Source: Symsagittifera roscoffensis (taxonomy: Eukaryota; Xenacoelomorpha; Acoela; Convolutidae). Taken from it: a DNA stretch of 60,000 nt. Both the position numbers and the translations under genes were made by a program. Of this stretch, positions 12,369 to 25,217 are shown piece after piece. The notes beneath the pieces are model-generated. The model was not told where the DNA came from. It saw only the letters and a program-made list of their open reading frames with translations, and ran no database searches. Each line of letters starts with the position of its first letter. The first letter of the stretch is position 1. The stretch spans positions 47,264,276 to 47,324,275 of the forward strand of contig NC_087069.1 in NCBI RefSeq assembly GCF_963678635.1. Reading direction: 5' to 3'.

Positions 12369-13817
12369 TCCAACCATCCAGTGGAGTTTAAAACAAAGAA
12401 AAATCTTATTGGAACTGAATTTTGTACTTCGAAATGTATTCCTTCGGATTATTCAAACACAAATTCCTTAATAATTTCTATTTCTAATGCCTCGTTTTTA
12501 TATTTTTTAATTCTTAATTGTAGCATAAGTAATTCAGCTTTGGATAAAACAAACTGTAATTACTTTTAATATGAAAAATAGTAAAATTGTAATTATTCCG
12601 TCTATTTCCCGCATTCAAGTTTTCCTAGAATTTCCATTGTTATCTGACCACGTAAAACTTGGAAAAAAATACCGAAAAAATTTGAAGTTGCCCGATCGTC
12701 CTTTGGATTTGATTACGTTATATAATGCTACATTAGTAGCTCTCTTAACCGAAAACGACCCAATTTTGTGCCACATCGTAAAGGAACTAAAAAACAAAGA
12801 AGAGACGATTAAGTCAAAATAACCTTATTTCAACTTTTTTGTACGGGACTTTCATGAATCCGACGGATTACTATACATGGACAATAAATTAGTTATCCCT
12901 TTTATCCTGAGAAAAGCAAAAATGAAAACACTCCATGAAACACATCCGGTTAGTTTGGAATGAAATACTTGGCCCAAAACATCTGGTGGCCCCATATTAA
13001 CAGACAGATCTATTTTCATGCCATAAATTGCTCAGAATGTACAAACACGGGTAAGAATTTAAAAAGTATACGTCCTAATTCACAAATTAGCGAACTTCCC
13101 AACTTTCGGGAACCCAACAAAGAGCTCAATCTGGACTTTGCCGGTCCTTTAGATTCTCACTGGGGCACGACAAAAAATATCGTACTTTGCGTCGATCGAT
13201 TTTCAAAATTTTTTTTTCGGCAAAAATTAAAACATCTACTTCGTCAAAAACAGTGATCGAATTTCTTCAAGATTACTTGTTTCTTCACGTCATACCTGAT
13301 TCAATTAAAGTAGATAATGCATCCTGTTTTACAAGCCAGAATTTTAAATTGTTTTGCGATTCGTACAATATCAAATTAATTTTTTGTACAGTAGGAGATC
13401 ATCGCTCCAACGGATTAGTTGAAAAATTTGTATTACTGTAAAATTTAAATTGTTGGCTATGTCTCAAGAAGCCTGAAAATGTACATTACAAGACGCTGGC
13501 TAAAAAATTATCTGGAAATTTCGGTAATCTTACCAATCAAAAATCAAATGCTCTCTTTTCGAAATTTTTTTTAATAGAAAACCAAACACAATTTGAAACA
13601 ATTGGCTTCTGGTAAACCACTCGAATCTACGTAACAATCTCCCCCTCGATAGTACCTACTAAAGAATCCGCCCCTATAAAAAATACAGCAAAACAGCACT
13701 GAGCTGTCTATTGAGAACTCTAATTTTGCTGCATTCTGATTGGTCGAAAAATCGACCAGTTTGGTCTACTTAACAATCTCCCCCCTTTCTTGAAAGGGTT
13801 GGAGATTGTTAAGTAGA
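12369..13817 (+). repeat. integrase-plus-MITE monomer 3
   Basis: About 1.45 kb, MITE at 13626-13817. It keeps one of the best-preserved integrase cores: CSECTNTGK near 13025, LNLDFAGPLDSHWG near 13125, VDNASCFTSQ near 13310 and VGDHRSNGLVEKF near 13390-13430. Frames are still interrupted, near 12950 and 13215. Confidence 0.8.
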
Positions 13818-15263
13818 TCCAACCATCCAATGGAGTTTAAAACAAAGGAAAATCATAATCGAACTGAATTTTGTACTTCGAAATGTATTTCTTCGGATTA
13901 TTCAAACACTAATTCCTTAAAAATTTCTATTTCTAATTCCTCGTTTTTTTATTTTTATTTCTTAATTGTAGCATAATTAAGTCAGCTTTAGATTTGAAAA
14001 AAATTGTAAATACTTTTAAAATAAAAAAGAGTAAAAATAGTAGTTATTTCGTCCACTTCCGGCATTCAAGTTTCCCTAGAATTTCCATTGTTATCTGACC
14101 ACGTAAAACTTGGAAATAAATACCGAAAAATTTTGACGTTGCCCGATCGTCCTTTGGATTTGATTACGTTATATAATGCTACATTAGTAGCTCTCCTAAC
14201 CAAAGACGACCCAATTTTGTGCCACATCGTAAAGGAACTTCAAAACAAAGAAGAGACGATTAAGTCAAAATAACCTTATTTCAACTTTTTTGTACGGGAC
14301 TTTCATGAATACGACTGATTACCCTACATGGACAATAAATTAGTTATCCCTTTTACCCTGAGAAATGCAAAGATGAAAACACTCCATGAAACACATCCGG
14401 TCAGTTTGGAATGAAATACTTGGTACAAAACTTCTAGTGGCCCCATATTAACAGACAGATCTATTTTCATGCCATAAATTGCTCAGGAGGTACAAAGACG
14501 GGTAAGAATTTAAAAAGTATGCGTCTTAATTCACAAATTAGTGAACTTCCCACCTTACGGGAACCCAACGAAGATCTCAATCTAGACTTCGCCGGTCCTT
14601 TAGATTCTCACTGGGGCCCGAAAAAAATATCGTACTTTGCATCGATCGTTTTTCAAAATTTTTTTCGGCAAAAATTACTTCATCTCTTTCGTCAAAAACG
14701 GTGATCGAATTTCTTCAAGACTACATTTTTCTTCACGGCATACCTTATTCAATTAAAGTAGATAATGCATCCTGTTTTACAAGCCAGAGTTTTAAAATAA
14801 TTTGCGATTCGAACAATATCAAATTAATTTTTTGTACAGTAGGAGATCATCGCTCCAACGGATTAGTTGAAAAGTTTGTATTACTGTAAAATTTAAATTG
14901 TTGGCTTTGTCTCAAGAAGCCTGAAAATGTACATTACAAGACACTGGCTAAAAATATCTGGAAACTTCGGTAATCTTACCAATCAAAAATCAAATGCTCT
15001 CTTTTCGAAATTTATTTTAATAGGAAACCAATCACAATTTGAAACAATTGGCTTCTGGTAAACCACTCGAATCTACGTAACAATCTCCCCCTCGATGGTA
15101 CCTACTTAAGAATCCGCCCCTATAAAAGAAATACAGCAAAACAGCACTGAGCTTTCTATTGAGGATTTTAATTTTGCTGCATTCTGATTGGTCGAAAAAT
15201 CGACCAGTTTGGTCTACTTAACAATCTCCCCTTTTTTGAAAGGGGTGGAGTTTGTTAAGTAGA
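13818..15263 (+). repeat. integrase-plus-MITE monomer 4
   Basis: About 1.45 kb, MITE at 15072-15263. Linker ORF 14088-14273; core aspartate in LNLDFAGPLDSHWG near 14570; VDNASCFTSQ near 14755; VGDHRSNGLVEKF near 14840. The zinc-domain cysteine pair is damaged (CSGG rather than CSEC). Confidence 0.8.
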
Positions 15264-16727
15264 TCCAACCATCCAATGGAGTATCAGACAAAGGAAAATC
15301 ATAGTCGAACTGAATTTTGTACTTCGAAATGTATTCCTTCGGATTATTCAAATACTAATTCCTTATTAATTTCTATTTCTAATTCCTCGTTTTTTTTTTT
15401 TTCAATTCTTAATTGTAGCATAATTACTTCAGCTTTAGATAAAAAAAATTTTAAATACTTTCAAAATGAAAAATAGTAAAAATTGTAATTATTCCATCCA
15501 CTTCCGGCATTCAAGTTTCCCTAGAGTAGTAAAATTGTAAAAGTTTCCAAAAATAGTAAAATTGTAACTATTCCGTCTACTTCCGGCAATCAAGTTTTCC
15601 TAGAATTTCTATTGTTATCTGACCACGTAAAACTTGGAAAAAAATACCGAAAAAATTTGAAGTTGCCCGATTGTCCTTTGGATTTGATTACGTTATATAA
15701 TGCTACATTAGTAGCTCTCCGAACCGAAGACGAACCAATTTTGTGCCACATCGTAAAGGAACTTCAAAACAAAGAAGAGACGATTAAGTCAAAATAACCT
15801 TATTTCAACTTTTTTGTACGGGACTTTCATGAATCCGACGGATTACTATACATAGACGGTAGATTAGTTATCCCTTTTACCCTGAGGAATGCAATGATGA
15901 AAACACTCCATGAAACACATCCGGTCAGTTTGGAACGAAATACTTGGCCCAAAACATCTGATGGCTTCATATTAACAGACAGATCTACTTGCACACCATA
16001 AATTGCTCAGAATGTACAAAGACGAGTAAGTATTTAAAAAGTATAAGTCCTTATTCGCAAATTAGTGAACTTTTCATCTTACTGGAACCCAACGAAGGAC
16101 GCAATCTAGACTTTGCATCGATCGAATTTCAAAATTTCCTTCGGCAAAAATTCCTATATCTACTTCGTCAAAAACAGTGATCCAACTTCTTCAAGATTAC
16201 ATACCTCATTCAGTTAAAGTAGATGATGCATCCTGTTTTATAAGCCAGGATTTTAATTTTTTTGCAATTCAAACAATATCAAACTAATATTTTGTACAGT
16301 AGGAGATCATCGCTCCAACGGATTAGTTGAACAATTTGTAATACTGTAAAATTCAAATTGCTGGCCATGCCTCAAGAAGCCTAAAAATGAACAATACAAG
16401 ACACTGGCTAAAAAATTATCTGGAAACTTCGGTAATCTTACCAATCAAAAATCAAATGCTCTCTTTTCGAAATCTGTTCCAATAGAAAACCAAACACTAT
16501 TTGAAACAATTGGCTTCTGTTAAACCACTCGAATCTACTTAACAATCTCCCCCGCGATGGTACCTACTTAAATATCTCCGCCCCTATAAATAAATACAGC
16601 AGAACAGCACTGAGTTTCATATTGAGAACTCTAATTTTGCTGCATTCTGATTGGTCGAAAATTCGACCAGTTTGGTCTACTTAACAATCTTCCCCTTTGT
16701 TGAAAAGGGTGGAGATTGTTAAGTAGA
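15264..16727 (+). repeat. integrase-plus-MITE monomer 5 (chimeric)
   Basis: The first 263 bp (to 15526) are monomer-5 sequence. After 23 bp of filler (15527-15549) it switches to a copy of monomer 2 starting at the 11191 equivalent. The MITE is at 16534-16727. It is therefore a junction monomer made by the 4.3-kb duplication. Confidence 0.85.
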
Positions 16728-18176
16728 TCCAACCATCCAGTGGAGTTTAAAACAAAGAAAAATCTTATTGGAACTGAATTTTGTACTTCGAAATGTATTC
16801 CTTCGGATTATTCAAACACAAATTCCTTAATAATTTCTATTTCTAATGCCTCGTTTTTATATTTTTTAATTCTTAATTGTAGCATAAGTAATTCAGCTTT
16901 GGATAAAACAAACTGTAATTACTTTTAATATGAAAAATAGTAAAATTGTAATTATTCCGTCTATTTCCCGCATTCAAGTTTTCCTAGAATTTCCATTGTT
17001 ATCTGACCACGTAAAACTTGGAAAAAAATACCGAAAAAATTTGAAGTTGCCCGATCGTCCTTTGGATTTGATTACGTTATATAATGCTACATTAGTAGCT
17101 CTCTTAACCGAAAACGACCCAATTTTGTGCCACATCGTAAAGGAACTAAAAAACAAAGAAGAGACGATTAAGTCAAAATAACCTTATTTCAACTTTTTTG
17201 TACGGGACTTTCATGAATCCGACGGATTACTATACATGGACAATAAATTAGTTATCCCTTTTATCCTGAGAAAAGCAAAAATGAAAACACTCCATGAAAC
17301 ACATCCGGTTAGTTTGGAATGAAATACTTGGCCCAAAACATCTGGTGGCCCCATATTAACAGACAGATCTATTTTCATGCCATAAATTGCTCAGAATGTA
17401 CAAACACGGGTAAGAATTTAAAAAGTATACGTCCTAATTCACAAATTAGCGAACTTCCCAACTTTCGGGAACCCAACAAAGAGCTCAATCTGGACTTTGC
17501 CGGTCCTTTAGATTCTCACTGGGGCACGACAAAAAATATCGTACTTTGCGTCGATCGATTTTCAAAATTTTTTTTTCGGCAAAAATTAAAACATCTACTT
17601 CGTCAAAAACAGTGATCGAATTTCTTCAAGATTACTTGTTTCTTCACGTCATACCTGATTCAATTAAAGTAGATAATGCATCCTGTTTTACAAGCCAGAA
17701 TTTTAAATTGTTTTGCGATTCGTACAATATCAAATTAATTTTTTGTACAGTAGGAGATCATCGCTCCAACGGATTAGTTGAAAAATTTGTATTACTGTAA
17801 AATTTAAATTGTTGGCTATGTCTCAAGAAGCCTGAAAATGTACATTACAAGACGCTGGCTAAAAAATTATCTGGAAATTTCGGTAATCTTACCAATCAAA
17901 AATCAAATGCTCTCTTTTCGAAATTTTTTTTAATAGAAAACCAAACACAATTTGAAACAATTGGCTTCTGGTAAACCACTCGAATCTACGTAACAATCTC
18001 CCCCTCGATAGTACCTACTAAAGAATCCGCCCCTATAAAAAATACAGCAAAACAGCACTGAGCTGTCTATTGAGAACTCTAATTTTGCTGCATTCTGATT
18101 GGTCGAAAAATCGACCAGTTTGGTCTACTTAACAATCTCCCCCCTTTCTTGAAAGGGTTGGAGATTGTTAAGTAGA
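16728..18176 (+). repeat. integrase-plus-MITE monomer 6 (copy of 3)
   Basis: Identical wherever compared to monomer 3, offset 4,359; MITE at 17985-18176. Confidence 0.85.
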
Positions 18177-19622
18177 TCCAACCATCCAATGGAGTTTAAA
18201 ACAAAGGAAAATCATAATCGAACTGAATTTTGTACTTCGAAATGTATTTCTTCGGATTATTCAAACACTAATTCCTTAAAAATTTCTATTTCTAATTCCT
18301 CGTTTTTTTATTTTTATTTCTTAATTGTAGCATAATTAAGTCAGCTTTAGATTTGAAAAAAATTGTAAATACTTTTAAAATAAAAAAGAGTAAAAATAGT
18401 AGTTATTTCGTCCACTTCCGGCATTCAAGTTTCCCTAGAATTTCCATTGTTATCTGACCACGTAAAACTTGGAAATAAATACCGAAAAATTTTGACGTTG
18501 CCCGATCGTCCTTTGGATTTGATTACGTTATATAATGCTACATTAGTAGCTCTCCTAACCAAAGACGACCCAATTTTGTGCCACATCGTAAAGGAACTTC
18601 AAAACAAAGAAGAGACGATTAAGTCAAAATAACCTTATTTCAACTTTTTTGTACGGGACTTTCATGAATACGACTGATTACCCTACATGGACAATAAATT
18701 AGTTATCCCTTTTACCCTGAGAAATGCAAAGATGAAAACACTCCATGAAACACATCCGGTCAGTTTGGAATGAAATACTTGGTACAAAACTTCTAGTGGC
18801 CCCATATTAACAGACAGATCTATTTTCATGCCATAAATTGCTCAGGAGGTACAAAGACGGGTAAGAATTTAAAAAGTATGCGTCTTAATTCACAAATTAG
18901 TGAACTTCCCACCTTACGGGAACCCAACGAAGATCTCAATCTAGACTTCGCCGGTCCTTTAGATTCTCACTGGGGCCCGAAAAAAATATCGTACTTTGCA
19001 TCGATCGTTTTTCAAAATTTTTTTCGGCAAAAATTACTTCATCTCTTTCGTCAAAAACGGTGATCGAATTTCTTCAAGACTACATTTTTCTTCACGGCAT
19101 ACCTTATTCAATTAAAGTAGATAATGCATCCTGTTTTACAAGCCAGAGTTTTAAAATAATTTGCGATTCGAACAATATCAAATTAATTTTTTGTACAGTA
19201 GGAGATCATCGCTCCAACGGATTAGTTGAAAAGTTTGTATTACTGTAAAATTTAAATTGTTGGCTTTGTCTCAAGAAGCCTGAAAATGTACATTACAAGA
19301 CACTGGCTAAAAATATCTGGAAACTTCGGTAATCTTACCAATCAAAAATCAAATGCTCTCTTTTCGAAATTTATTTTAATAGGAAACCAATCACAATTTG
19401 AAACAATTGGCTTCTGGTAAACCACTCGAATCTACGTAACAATCTCCCCCTCGATGGTACCTACTTAAGAATCCGCCCCTATAAAAGAAATACAGCAAAA
19501 CAGCACTGAGCTTTCTATTGAGGATTTTAATTTTGCTGCATTCTGATTGGTCGAAAAATCGACCAGTTTGGTCTACTTAACAATCTCCCCTTTTTTGAAA
19601 GGGGTGGAGTTTGTTAAGTAGA
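18177..19622 (+). repeat. integrase-plus-MITE monomer 7 (copy of 4)
   Basis: Identical wherever compared to monomer 4, offset 4,359; MITE at 19431-19622. Confidence 0.85.
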
Positions 19623-20962
19623 TCCAACCATCCAATGGAGTATCAGACAAAGGAAAATCATAGTCGAACTGAATTTTGTACTTCGAAATGTATTCCTTCG
19701 GATTATTCAAATACTAATTCCTTATTAATTTCTATTTCTAATTCCTCGTTTTTTTTTTTTTCAATTCTTAATTGTAGCATAATTACTTCAGCTTTAGATA
19801 AAAAAAATTTTAAATACTTTCAAAATGAAAAATAGTAAAAATTGTAATTATTCCATCCACTTCCGGCATTCAAGTTTCCCTAGAGTTTCCATTGTTATCT
19901 GACCACGTAAAACTTGGAAATAAATACCGAAAAAATTTGAAGATGCCCGATCGTCCTTTGGATTTGATTACGTTATATAATGCTACAATAGTAGCTCTCC
20001 TAGCCGAAGACGACCCAATTTTGTGCCCCATCGTAAAGGAATTTCAAAACAAAGAAGAGACGATTAAGGCAAATTAACCTTATTTCAACTTTTTTGTACG
20101 GGACTTTCATGAATCCGACGGATTACTATACATAGACGGTAGATTAGTTATCCCTTTTACCCTGAGGAATGCAACGATGAAAACACTCCATGAAACACAT
20201 CCAGTCAGTTTGGAAAGAAATACTTGGCCCAAAACATCTGGTGGCTTCATATTAACAGACAGATCTATTTTCATGCCATAAATTGCTCAGAATGTACAAA
20301 GACGGGTAAGAGTTTAAAAAGTATAAGTCCTAATTCACAAATTATTGAACTTCCCATCTTACGGTAACCCAACGAAGAGCTCAATCTAGACTTCGCCTGT
20401 CCTTTAGATTCTCACTGGGGCACGAAAAAAATATCGTACTTTGCTTCGATCGATTTTCAAATTTCTTTTTCGCCAAAAATTACTACATCTACTTTGTCAA
20501 AAACAGTAATCGACTTTCTTCAAAGTTACATCTTTCTTCACGGCATACCTTATTCAAATAAATTAGATAATGCATCCTGTTTTACAAGCCAGGATTTGAA
20601 ATTATTTTCCGATTCAAACAATATCAAATTAATTTTTTGTACAGTAGGAGATTATCGCTCCAACGGATTAGTTGAAAAATTTGTATTACTGTAAAATTTA
20701 AATTGTTGGCTATGTCTCAAGAAGCCTGAAATTGTACATTACAAGACACTGGCTAAAAAATCATCTGGAAACTTCGGTTATCTTACCAATCAAAAATCAA
20801 ACGCTCTCTTTTGGAAATTTATTTTAATAGAAAACCAAACACTCTTTGAAACAATTGGCTTCTAGTAAACCACTCGAATCTACTTAACAATCTCCCCCTC
20901 GATGTCACCTACTTTGGAATCCGCCCCTATAAATAAATACAGCAAAACAGCTTTGAGCTTGA
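19623..20962 (+). repeat. integrase monomer 8 with truncated MITE
   Basis: Starts as the second copy of the monomer-5 head and continues as a full integrase segment (linker ORF 19892-20077, VGDYRSNGLVEKF near 20650). Its MITE starts at 20879 but stops after about 85 bp, fused directly to integrase sequence of the next monomer. Confidence 0.75.
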
Positions 20963-21720
20963 GTATAATTCCTAATTCACAAATTAGTGGTGAATTTCAC
21001 ACCTTACTGGAACCCAACGAAGAACTCAATCTAGACTTCGCCGGTCATTTAGATTCTCACTGGGGCACGAAAAAACTTATCCTACTTTGCACCGATCGAT
21101 TTTCAAAATTTCCTTTGGCAAAAGTTACTACATCTACTTCGTCAAAAACAGTCACTGAATTTCTTTAAAATTACATATTTCTTCACGGCATACCTTACTC
21201 AATTTAACTTGATAACGCATCCTGCTTTAGAAGCCAGGATTGTAAATTTTTTTGCGATTCGAACAATATCAAATTAATATTTTGTACAGTAGGAGATCAT
21301 CGCTCCAACGGATTAGTTGAGAAATATGTACATACTGTAAAAGTTAAAGTTGTTGGCTATGTCTCGAGAAGCCCAAAATTGTACATTACAAGATACTGGC
21401 TAAAAAATTATCTAGAACTTTTGGTAATCTCAGCAATCAAAAATCAAATGCTCTCTTTTCGAAACTTATTATAGTAGAAGACCAAACACTATTTGGAAAC
21501 AATTGGCTTCTGGTAAACCACTGGAATCTACCTAACAACCTCCCACTCGATGGTACCTAATTAAGAATCTCCGCCCCTAAAAATAATTACAGAAAAACAG
21601 CACTGAGCTTTCTTGTGATAATTCTAACTTTGCTGCATTCTGATTCGTCGAAAATCGACCAGTTTGGTCCTCTTAACAATCTCCCCCCTTTCTTGAAAAG
21701 GGTGGAGATTGTTAAGTAGA
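20963..21720 (+). repeat. integrase-plus-MITE monomer 9 (5'-deleted)
   Basis: Begins inside the integrase segment (NSQISG, then LNLDFAGHLDSHWGTKK near 21030), so the linker and zinc domain are missing. VGDHRSNGLVEKY lies near 21300; MITE at 21537-21720. Confidence 0.75.
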
Positions 21721-23168
21721 TCCAAACATCCAATGGAATTTCAGACAAAGGAAAATCATACTCGAACCTAATTTTGCACTTCGAATTACATTTCTTCGGA
21801 TTATTCATACACTAATTACTTAATAATTTCTATTTCTAATTCGGTGTTTTTATATTTTTTAATTCTTAATTGTAGCATAATTAATTCAGCTTTAGATAGA
21901 AATTTTGTAAAGACTGTTATTATGGAGAAGGGTAAAATTGTAATTTTTTCGTCCAGTTCCGGCATTCAAGTTTCCCTAGAATTTCTATTGTTATCTGACC
22001 ACATAAAACTTGTAAATAAATACTGAGAAAATTTGAAGTTGTCCGATCGTCCTTTGAATTCGAATACGTTATATAATGCTACATTAGTAGCTCTTCTTAC
22101 CGAAGGCGACCCAATTTTGAGCCCCGTCGTAAAGGCACTTCAAAACAAAGAAGAGACGATTCAGGCAAAAGAACCTTATTTCAACCTTTTTGTACGGGAC
22201 TTTCATGAATCCGACGGATTCCTATACATGGACAGTAAATTAGTTATCCTTTTTACCCTGAAAATGCAATGATGAAAACTCTCCATGAAACACCTCCCGG
22301 TCAATGCGGAATGAAATACTTGGTCCAATACTTCTGGTGGCACCATATTAACGGACATATCTATTTTCACGCCATAAATTGCTCAGAAAGTACAAAGATG
22401 GGTAAGAATTTAAAAAAGTTTAATTCCTAATTCACAAATTAGTGAACTTCCCACCTTACTTGAAGCCAACGAAGATTTCAATCTAGACTTCGCCCGTCCT
22501 TTAGATTCTCACTGGGGCACGAAAAAAAATATCTTACTTTGCATCGGTCGATTTTCAAAATTTCCTTTGGCAAAAATTACTACATCTACTTCGTCAAAAA
22601 CAGTCATCGAATTTCTTCAAGATTACATATTTCTTCACGGCATAACTTACTTAATTTAAGTAGATAACGCATCCTTTTTTACAAGCCAGGATTTTAATTT
22701 TTTTGCGATTCAAACAACATCAAATTAATATTTTGTACAGTAGGAGATCATCGCTCCAACGGATTAGTTGAGAAATGAGTACATACTGTAAAATTTTAAG
22801 TGTTGGCATTGTCTCAAGAAGCCTGAAAATGTACATTACAAGACACTGGCTAAAAAATATCTGGAAACTTCGGTAATCTTACCAATCAAAAATCAAATGC
22901 TTTCTTTTCGAAATTTATTTTAATAGGAAACCAATCACAATTTGAATTAATTGGCTTCTGGTAAACCACTCGAATCTACGTAACAATCTCCCCCTCGATG
23001 GTACCTACTTAAGAATCCGCCCCTATAAAAGAAATACAGCAAAACAGCACTGAGCTCTCTATTGAGAACTCTAATTTTGCTGCATTCTGATTGGTCGAAA
23101 AATCGACCAGTTTGGTCTACTTAACAATCTCCCCCCTTTCTTGAAAGGGGTGGAGATTGTTAAATATA
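21721..23168 (+). repeat. integrase-plus-MITE monomer 10
   Basis: Last full monomer, with linker ORFs 21844-22272, damaged zinc domain near 22375, LDSHWGTKK near 22510, VGDHRSNGLVE near 22745, and MITE at 22975-23168 whose right end is mutated (TTAAATATA). It is the most diverged monomer apart from monomer 1. Confidence 0.75.
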
Positions 23169-24430
23169 TCCAACCGTCCAATGGAATTTCAGACAAAGTA
23201 AAATTTATACTTTCTAGAGAAACTGCAAAAGACTGGAACGCAGACGACAGAGTTGAGGATGGATACAAGGATACAATGATCCCCAAGAAAAACCAGATTC
23301 CCGTAGAGGAGGGATACAGATCGGACTACCCGTTCCCCTCAAAACCTTTCTCGTCTAGAATTCCCCTTCAAAGTCCATTTAAAGGTCAAATCCTTCGAAA
23401 AACGAACGAGAGCATCAATGGGAATCCGTTTTATAAGGATTTAAAGCAAAAAATCGTGAGCGTCTCTAGTACGACCGTAGAATTATCCGACGGAAAGTTG
23501 AATAGATATCGCCATTCCCCGTTGAAACTCTTCCGATCTCTCAAAGGCAACATTTTATATCGTTACTTTTTCAACCAGAATGTTGAAGTAGGTCAGAAAC
23601 GCCAGAAACTCTGGAAACAAAACAATCCACAAAAACATCGACCGAAGAACAGGAAACAAATAGAATTTGGATCCTCAGACAATAACACCAGGACGCGAGT
23701 GTCGAGACCTTCTATGAACCCTTCTCGAAGACAACCTCCACGATCTAAAAAGTTGACTATTTTACCAGGTTACCTTGCTACTGACGAGTCTATGTTTATT
23801 ACCTCGGTTAGTTCCAATATAAGCGATTGGGAATGTATAGCTGGAGGTTTTCCGTGTAGAGACGCAGTTAGGGAGCGAATTATTTCCGATTCCATAACTA
23901 ATTTAAAACAATATAACAACACTGATAACTCTCCCGAAGCCAATGATAACATCAAGGTTGAGATTTTAGAAGATAACCAAGACGACGAGCTAATAACATC
24001 TCAGTGGCCAAACAGCATCATTCCCCCGGAATCTACTACCACCACTCAAGAAAGGGACTCAAAGAATAACTCAACAACACCACTAAAAAAGGACTCTCCA
24101 GTGAACTTCCCATTTTATGAGATAGTGGGCTCATCTGATGAAGCCCTGCCTAAGCCGAAGTCCACACCTAAACCCGGTAATGAACCACCCACGCGCCGGT
24201 CTAATAGAAATGTCGGCCCGCCAAGTTTCTATGGTAAGATATATTTCGTTAATTTTGTAGATGAGCCTCAAGTGGTTTCTGGCACGGCATCGAACCCTAT
24301 CGTCCTAGACAACAACATCAGTGAACACTCTGATTTAACTCACCAAGAAACTCTTTCGGACATAGTGACTATTCAATCAGACCCTTCTTCACCAGATCTT
24401 CATTCATCTTCATCGATGGACGAATCCTGA
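23169..24430 (+). pseudogene. C-terminal part of the Gypsy integrase, long open frame
   Basis: The frame is open from 23141 to TGA at 24428, but the first codons are read from the MITE end and the apparent start is TTG. The first ATG is at 23276. The protein continues the integrase beyond the MITE: KQKIVSVSSTTVELSDGKLN and YRHSPLKLFR correspond to the C-terminal DNA-binding module of Gypsy integrases, and RRSNRNVGPPSFYG is the basic tail motif typical of the polyprotein end. The middle is Ser/Pro-rich and acidic. Over 400 codons without a break contrast with the shattered rest of the element. It is probably an untranslated fragment, because its upstream half is severed by the array. Confidence 0.75.
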
Positions 24431-25009
24431 AGAATTGCTGACGACAATTTGGACAACAACGTGGATCATGACAGCGAACTATTCAATGCTGAACTCGAAA
24501 CTTTTTAATCTGCTACAGAAACTGTTAACTGAAAGCTAATCATAAAGTTACGCCTATCTGGTGGTACATGTTTTTTTCTTATTTACTACAATACTCTTTG
24601 GGTTGTTAACCACCTAGGACATCATTTAACATCCCTGCGGATCAGTACATACACTTCATCTTAATGTTTGGCTACCTTTAAAAATTAATAGTAACGCTTT
24701 ATACCCTAGCACATTTAATAATATTTGAACTCAGTTACATTCGAAGGAATTCAACTTCGTAATCTTTCTGATTTCCAATTCGACGACATAATTTTTCAAC
24801 CGGCGGATGTTGGGTACTTAATTTATTTCATCAGTTTTTTTTTACATCATTAACGGCCTTATTTAAATTCACTCGTTAATTTTTTTAATCTCTAATCTAG
24901 TACACTTATGGTGCTTAAATTTAATTTTGATTCCCAAAGGGGAAAAAAGGTGCAGTTAGTTAGTTAATTAGTTAATTTTTGCTATTCAATCTTTTCCTGC
25001 TCCGAGGAA
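24431..25009 (+). other. 3' untranslated region of the Gypsy-type element
   Basis: AT-rich sequence between the pol stop and the 3' LTR. A purine run (AAAGGGGAAAAAAGG) at about 24936-24950 looks like a polypurine tract but sits about 60 bp before the LTR start. It may be an ancillary tract. Confidence 0.5.
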
Positions 25010-25217
25010 TGATGTGGTTCCACTTTATATACACTAGTTTAGCTAACGATTACGTAACTATTCTAACAGGTCACCTAGATATGATCTGCACTCTTCCATT
25101 CTCTCCGGCGGAGAGAATGCTCTCTGCACTTTTTAATGTTTTAACTTTAGAGTAATTCACTTTTATTTTTTCACTTGTATAAAGTAGAATTAGCTGCAAT
25201 AAAGTAACATTTTATCA
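25010..25217 (+). repeat. 3' LTR of the Gypsy-type element
   Basis: Starts TGATGTGGTTCC and ends TTTTATCA, pairing with 6254-6461. The flanking bases (ACCCC before the 5' LTR, ATCCT after this one) are only loosely alike, so a target duplication cannot be confirmed. The shared MITE on both sides shows the boundaries are correct. Confidence 0.85.

Larger units (their letters stand above)
11191..15526 (+). repeat. higher-order duplication block, copy 1
   Basis: This 4,336-bp block spans most of monomer 2, all of monomers 3 and 4, and the start of monomer 5. It recurs at 15550-19885 with an offset of exactly 4,359. All open frames compared between the two blocks are identical, and spot comparison of the DNA shows no difference. 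Confidence 0.9.
15550..19885 (+). repeat. higher-order duplication block, copy 2
   Basis: Second copy of 11191-15526. The lack of visible divergence, against clear divergence between neighbouring monomers, makes this the youngest event in the array, unless it is an assembly duplication. Confidence 0.9.

Noticed and set aside
9480-23168. The regular array as a CRISPR or classical short-period satellite
   Set aside because: Monomers are about 1.4 kb, encode integrase remnants and end in a MITE. There are no short repeats with unique spacers.
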